Source: Rhizobium viscosum
GTDB taxonomy: Bacteria > Pseudomonadota > Alphaproteobacteria > Rhizobiales > Rhizobiaceae
Assembly (NCBI RefSeq): GCF_014873945.1
Contig: NZ_JADBEC010000001.1
Coordinates: 620,001-684,000 of the forward strand
Direction: 5' to 3'
Length of the DNA stretch: 64,000 nt
A program made the position numbers and the translations under genes. The notes beneath the pieces are model-generated. The model made no database searches. It was given only the letters and a program-made list of their open reading frames with translations, and was not told the DNA's origin. Positions 61,354-64,000 of this stretch are shown here, piece after piece; position 1 is the first letter of the stretch, and each line of letters begins with the position of its first letter.

Positions 61354-62166
61354 CTAACGTTCGACGAAGGGCAGGCAGAGTGGCGTCCCATCAACGGGAT
61401 GGGATATCACGACCGCATCGATGCCGAAGACGGCGCGGATGAGCTCCGGCTTCAGAATATCGACAGGGCTGCCCGTCGCATGGATGCCGCCATCGGCGAC
61501 CGCGATAATGTGGTCGGCATATTGGGCGGCGTGGTTGAGATCGTGGACGACCATGACGATGGTGCGTCCACTTTTCTCGTTCAATTCCTTCAGCAGTTCC
61601 AGAACTTCCAGCTGATGGGCGATATCGAGATAAGTGGTCGGCTCGTCGAGCAGCAGGATCGGCGTTTCCTGCGCCAGCGCCATGGCGATCCAGGCACGCT
61701 GGCGCTGGCCGCCGGAAAGGCGGTCGAGCGGGCGTTCGGCGAGATCGATCAGGCCGGTTGCGGCCAGCGATGCCTCGACGATCTGCTCGTCATGACGCGT
61801 CGTGCGCGACAGCATGCCCTTGTGCGGATGGCGGCCGAAGCGGCAGAGCTGGCGCACCGTCAGCCCATCGGGTGAAACCGGGCTTTGCGGTAAGAGCGCC
61901 AGTGTCTGGGCAATCGCCTTGCCGGACATGGAAGCGATCGCCTTGCCGTCCAGCGTCACGGTGCCGCCGAGCGGCTGGATGATGCGGCCGAGTGCGCGCA
62001 GCAGCGTCGACTTACCGGAGCCATTGGCGCCGATCAGCGCCGTGATCTTTCCATCGGGAATGGCGAGGTCGACATGATCGAGCACCTTGATGGCGGCATA
62101 GCCGAGCGTCAGATCCTGAGCGGACAGGCGCGAATGGGCGGCATCAGTCTTGCCTGCATCAGTCAT
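61354..62166 (-). CDS. Iron-siderophore ABC transporter ATPase (FepC/FhuC-like)
   Basis: 270 aa. Walker A GANGSGKST, Q-loop LLPQS, signature LSGGQRQRAW, Walker B ILLLDEPT and His switch VVHDLNHA are all present. Energises uptake of a Fe3+-siderophore or heme-type ligand with the two permeases upstream. Overlaps the permease gene by eight bases; last gene of the operon in this window. Confidence 0.93.
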   Translation of the reverse strand: MTDAGKTDAAHSRLSAQDLTLGYAAIKVLDHVDLAIPDGKITALIGANGSGKSTLLRALGRIIQPLGGTVTLDGKAIASMSGKAIAQTLALLPQSPVSPDGLTVRQLCRFGRHPHKGMLSRTTRHDEQIVEASLAATGLIDLAERPLDRLSGGQRQRAWIAMALAQETPILLLDEPTTYLDIAHQLEVLELLKELNEKSGRTIVMVVHDLNHAAQYADHIIAVADGGIHATGSPVDILKPELIRAVFGIDAVVISHPVDGTPLCLPFVER

Positions 62167-63166
62167 GGCGGCCTGCCTCCTTGATCAGCAGGAAGATGAG
62201 ATAGGGACCGCCGATCACGGCAGCGACGATGCCCGCCGGGATCTCGTTCGGCAGGGCCACCAGCCGGCCGATCAGGTCGGCAGCGGACAGCGTCAGGGCG
62301 CCGATCAGGGCGCTCACTGGCACCATATGCCGGGCACGCGGACCGACGAGCAGGCGGGCGGCATGCGGCGATAGCAGGCCGAGGAAGCCCATGCTGCCGA
62401 CAGCGGCGACGCTGCCGGCGCAGAGCAGCACTGAGACGACGATGAGGCCACCGCGCAAGAGACCGGGCGAAATGCCGAGGCTCGTCAACGTATCGTCGCC
62501 GAAACCGCCGGCATCGAGCCGGATGGCGGCGATCAGCACGAAAGGCAGGCAGGCGCCGAGCCAGAGCGAGAGAGCGACCACATCGGTCATCGTCGAGCCA
62601 TAGACGCTGCCGGCAAGCCAGACCATCGACTGGTCGGCGCGGGTCGGGACGAGCACCATGACATATTGCATCAGCGCCTGGGCCAGCATGCCGAGCGCGA
62701 CGCCCACGAGCGCTAATGCCGCTATGCCGCCACCGAAGCTGCGGCCAATCGCGAGCAGCACGCATGCGCCGGCAACCGCACCAACGATAACGCCTGATGG
62801 AATGGCCCAGGCGGCCCAGGCAGGCGGGGTGAAGAGGCCGGCGAGGAAGGCGCCGAGGCCGGCCCATTTGGTGATGCCGACGACATCGGGCGAGGCGAGC
62901 GGATTGCGCAGCGCGCCTTGCAAAAAGGTGCCGGCAATGCCGAGCGAGGCCCCGGCGAGGATGGAAACGATGACGCGCGGGGCGCGGTACTGCATGACGA
63001 TGAAGGCGTTCTTGCCGCCGGCGATACCATCCAGCACCTGGCCGACCGACAGCGTGACAGCGCCGATCGTCATGCCGAGCACGGCAATGACGAGGATGAG
63101 AATAGCGACGACGAGGCAGACGCTTGCCGCACGCAGGCTCTTCGATGGCAGGGCCACACTCGTCAT
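62159..63166 (-). CDS. Iron-siderophore ABC transporter permease (FecCD family, FepG-like)
   Basis: 335 aa, FecCD family with about nine to ten membrane helices (ILVIAVLGMTIGAVTLSVGQ, GVIVGAVAGACVLLAIGRSF). The ATPase-coupling EAA-like region and the GxxG motif GFLGLLSPHAARLLVGPRAR are present. Overlaps both neighbours (ATGA with the upstream permease), indicating tight coupling. Confidence 0.93.
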   Translation of the reverse strand: MTSVALPSKSLRAASVCLVVAILILVIAVLGMTIGAVTLSVGQVLDGIAGGKNAFIVMQYRAPRVIVSILAGASLGIAGTFLQGALRNPLASPDVVGITKWAGLGAFLAGLFTPPAWAAWAIPSGVIVGAVAGACVLLAIGRSFGGGIAALALVGVALGMLAQALMQYVMVLVPTRADQSMVWLAGSVYGSTMTDVVALSLWLGACLPFVLIAAIRLDAGGFGDDTLTSLGISPGLLRGGLIVVSVLLCAGSVAAVGSMGFLGLLSPHAARLLVGPRARHMVPVSALIGALTLSAADLIGRLVALPNEIPAGIVAAVIGGPYLIFLLIKEAGRHD

Positions 63167-64000
63167 TTTGCCCTCTGCCGCCAGAGGATAGCGACGAAAG
63201 CCGGCGCGCCGATCAGAGCCGTTACGATGCCGACAGGGGTTTCGGCCGGGAAAGCAGCGACGCGGCCCAGGAGATCGGCGGCAGTCAGCAGCAAGGGGCC
63301 GGTGATGGCGCTCAGGACAATCACCGTCAGCTGGTCGTTGCCGGTGAGGCGCCGCACGATATGCGGCACCAGCAAGCCGATGAAGCCGATCGGTCCGCTG
63401 ACGGCGACGGCGGAACCGGCGAGGACGACGATGAGAGTGGCGGCAAGACCACCGACGCGCCGGGCATTCTGGCCAAGCGAAACCCCGGTGGTCTCATCGA
63501 GCGCCAGCACGCCGAAATGACGACCGGCGACCAGGGCGATTCCGCCACCGAGAAGCGTGAAAGGCAGTATGATCCAGACCTTGCTCCATTGCGCGCCATT
63601 GATCGAGCCGGCAAGCCAATAGACGATATCCTGGCCGGCATTGTTGGCAATCAGGATTGCCTGCACGAGAGCAGCGAGGACGAGCTGGATGGAAATGCCG
63701 GCAAGTGCCAGCTTCATCTCGTTCATCGCACCGGACACCGACAGTGCCCACATGGCGAGGCCTACGGCGGCAGCACCAATGAAGGCCGGCCATACCGTGC
63801 CGCCGGCACTCAGGCCCGGCATGGCGATCAGGCTGACAACGATGACCAGCGAGGCCCCTGCGTTGATGCCGAAGGTCTGGGGCGAAGCGAGTGAATTGCG
63901 GGTCAGCGTCTGGATCAGCACGCCGGCAACGGCGAGATTTGCGCCGACGAGCATGGCGAGCATTGCTCGCGGCAGGCGCACGTCCCAGACCAGGGCGCTG
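63163..64000 (-). CDS. Iron-siderophore ABC transporter permease (FecCD family, FepD-like), 5' end outside window
   Basis: Partial: the frame runs through the right edge with SALVWDVRLPRAMLAMLVGA, the typical segment after the first membrane helix, so roughly 60-70 N-terminal residues are missing. FecCD signatures GPIGFIGLLVPHIVRRLTGN and LAGISIQLVLAALVQAILIA are present. The periplasmic binding protein is probably further right. The operon promoter is therefore not in this window, and no iron-box could be examined. Confidence 0.93.
   Translation of the reverse strand, partial: SALVWDVRLPRAMLAMLVGANLAVAGVLIQTLTRNSLASPQTFGINAGASLVIVVSLIAMPGLSAGGTVWPAFIGAAAVGLAMWALSVSGAMNEMKLALAGISIQLVLAALVQAILIANNAGQDIVYWLAGSINGAQWSKVWIILPFTLLGGGIALVAGRHFGVLALDETTGVSLGQNARRVGGLAATLIVVLAGSAVAVSGPIGFIGLLVPHIVRRLTGNDQLTVIVLSAITGPLLLTAADLLGRVAAFPAETPVGIVTALIGAPAFVAILWRQRAK

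Noticed and set aside
1..64000. CRISPR arrays, transposase genes, rRNA, ssrA
   Set aside because: Looked for and not seen. The repeats present are dispersed, palindromic and without regular spacers, and smpB is not accompanied by an ssrA sequence.

Overview
The window reads as chromosomal DNA of a Rhizobiaceae bacterium, most likely Rhizobium (R. etli / R. leguminosarum type). Reasons: high-GC dense coding; the smpB-dapA and lepB-rnc-era blocks beside a single long relA/spoT homologue and rpoZ; a RopA-type Porin_2 porin; a myo-inositol cluster with the order known from Sinorhizobium meliloti (oxidoreductase / iolR-iolC-iolD-iolE-iolB); and short mosaic intergenic repeats of the kind known in rhizobia. 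No plasmid, phage, transposase or CRISPR signature was found. The genus is inferred from remembered protein families, not from a search.

Layout. 1-5.1 kb: tail of an unknown gene, sodC, an EF-hand protein, a PAS-GGDEF-EAL c-di-GMP protein, an HD hydrolase and a MOSC protein. 5.1-18 kb: mainly minus-strand housekeeping: aldo/keto reductase, recO, a lone receiver domain, a Crp/Fnr regulator, era, rnc, lepB, acpS, a DUF2062 protein, a 49-aa DUF3563 protein, relA, rpoZ, then a plus-strand NYN-domain protein, smpB and dapA. 18-25 kb: lytic transglycosylase, alpha/beta hydrolase, porin, a Tyr/Arg-rich exported protein, tRNA-Ser(GCU), ferredoxin-reductase-like flavoprotein.

25-33.3 kb: inositol catabolism. 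A Gfo/Idh/MocA oxidoreductase diverges from iolR; iolC, iolD, iolE and iolB follow iolR. GGAA-N6-TTCC-like sites lie before iolR and between iolR and iolC. 33.3-46 kb is an accessory stretch: DUF1127, AraC regulator, small Cys-rich protein, MATE exporter, two PilZ-type proteins, host-attachment-family protein, HisC-like aminotransferase, AMP nucleosidase, several small exported proteins, and three DGPF/YCII proteins ending in an ECF42-type sigma factor. 46-50 kb: a membrane glycolipid module (LPG-synthase-like TM protein, GT2, GT39/83) and an orphan protein with an I78-inhibitor-like C-terminus.

50.6-64 kb: a divergent class III aminotransferase / glutamine-synthetase-like pair (probably polyamine or amine catabolism), a membrane diguanylate cyclase, a diacylglycerol-kinase-like protein, MFS exporter, HxlR regulator with a divergent quinone oxidoreductase, mgtE with a long structured leader, and a Fe3+-siderophore-type ABC importer running off the right edge.

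Intergenic structure worth attention: three direct copies of a ~90-bp repeat (two flank the Crp/Fnr gene inserted between era and recO), two inverted copies of a 105-bp repeat bracketing 37.8-43.8 kb, a repeat inside the iol operon, a terminator with no gene in front of it upstream of the porin, and a hairpin that can cover the mgtE ribosome binding site.
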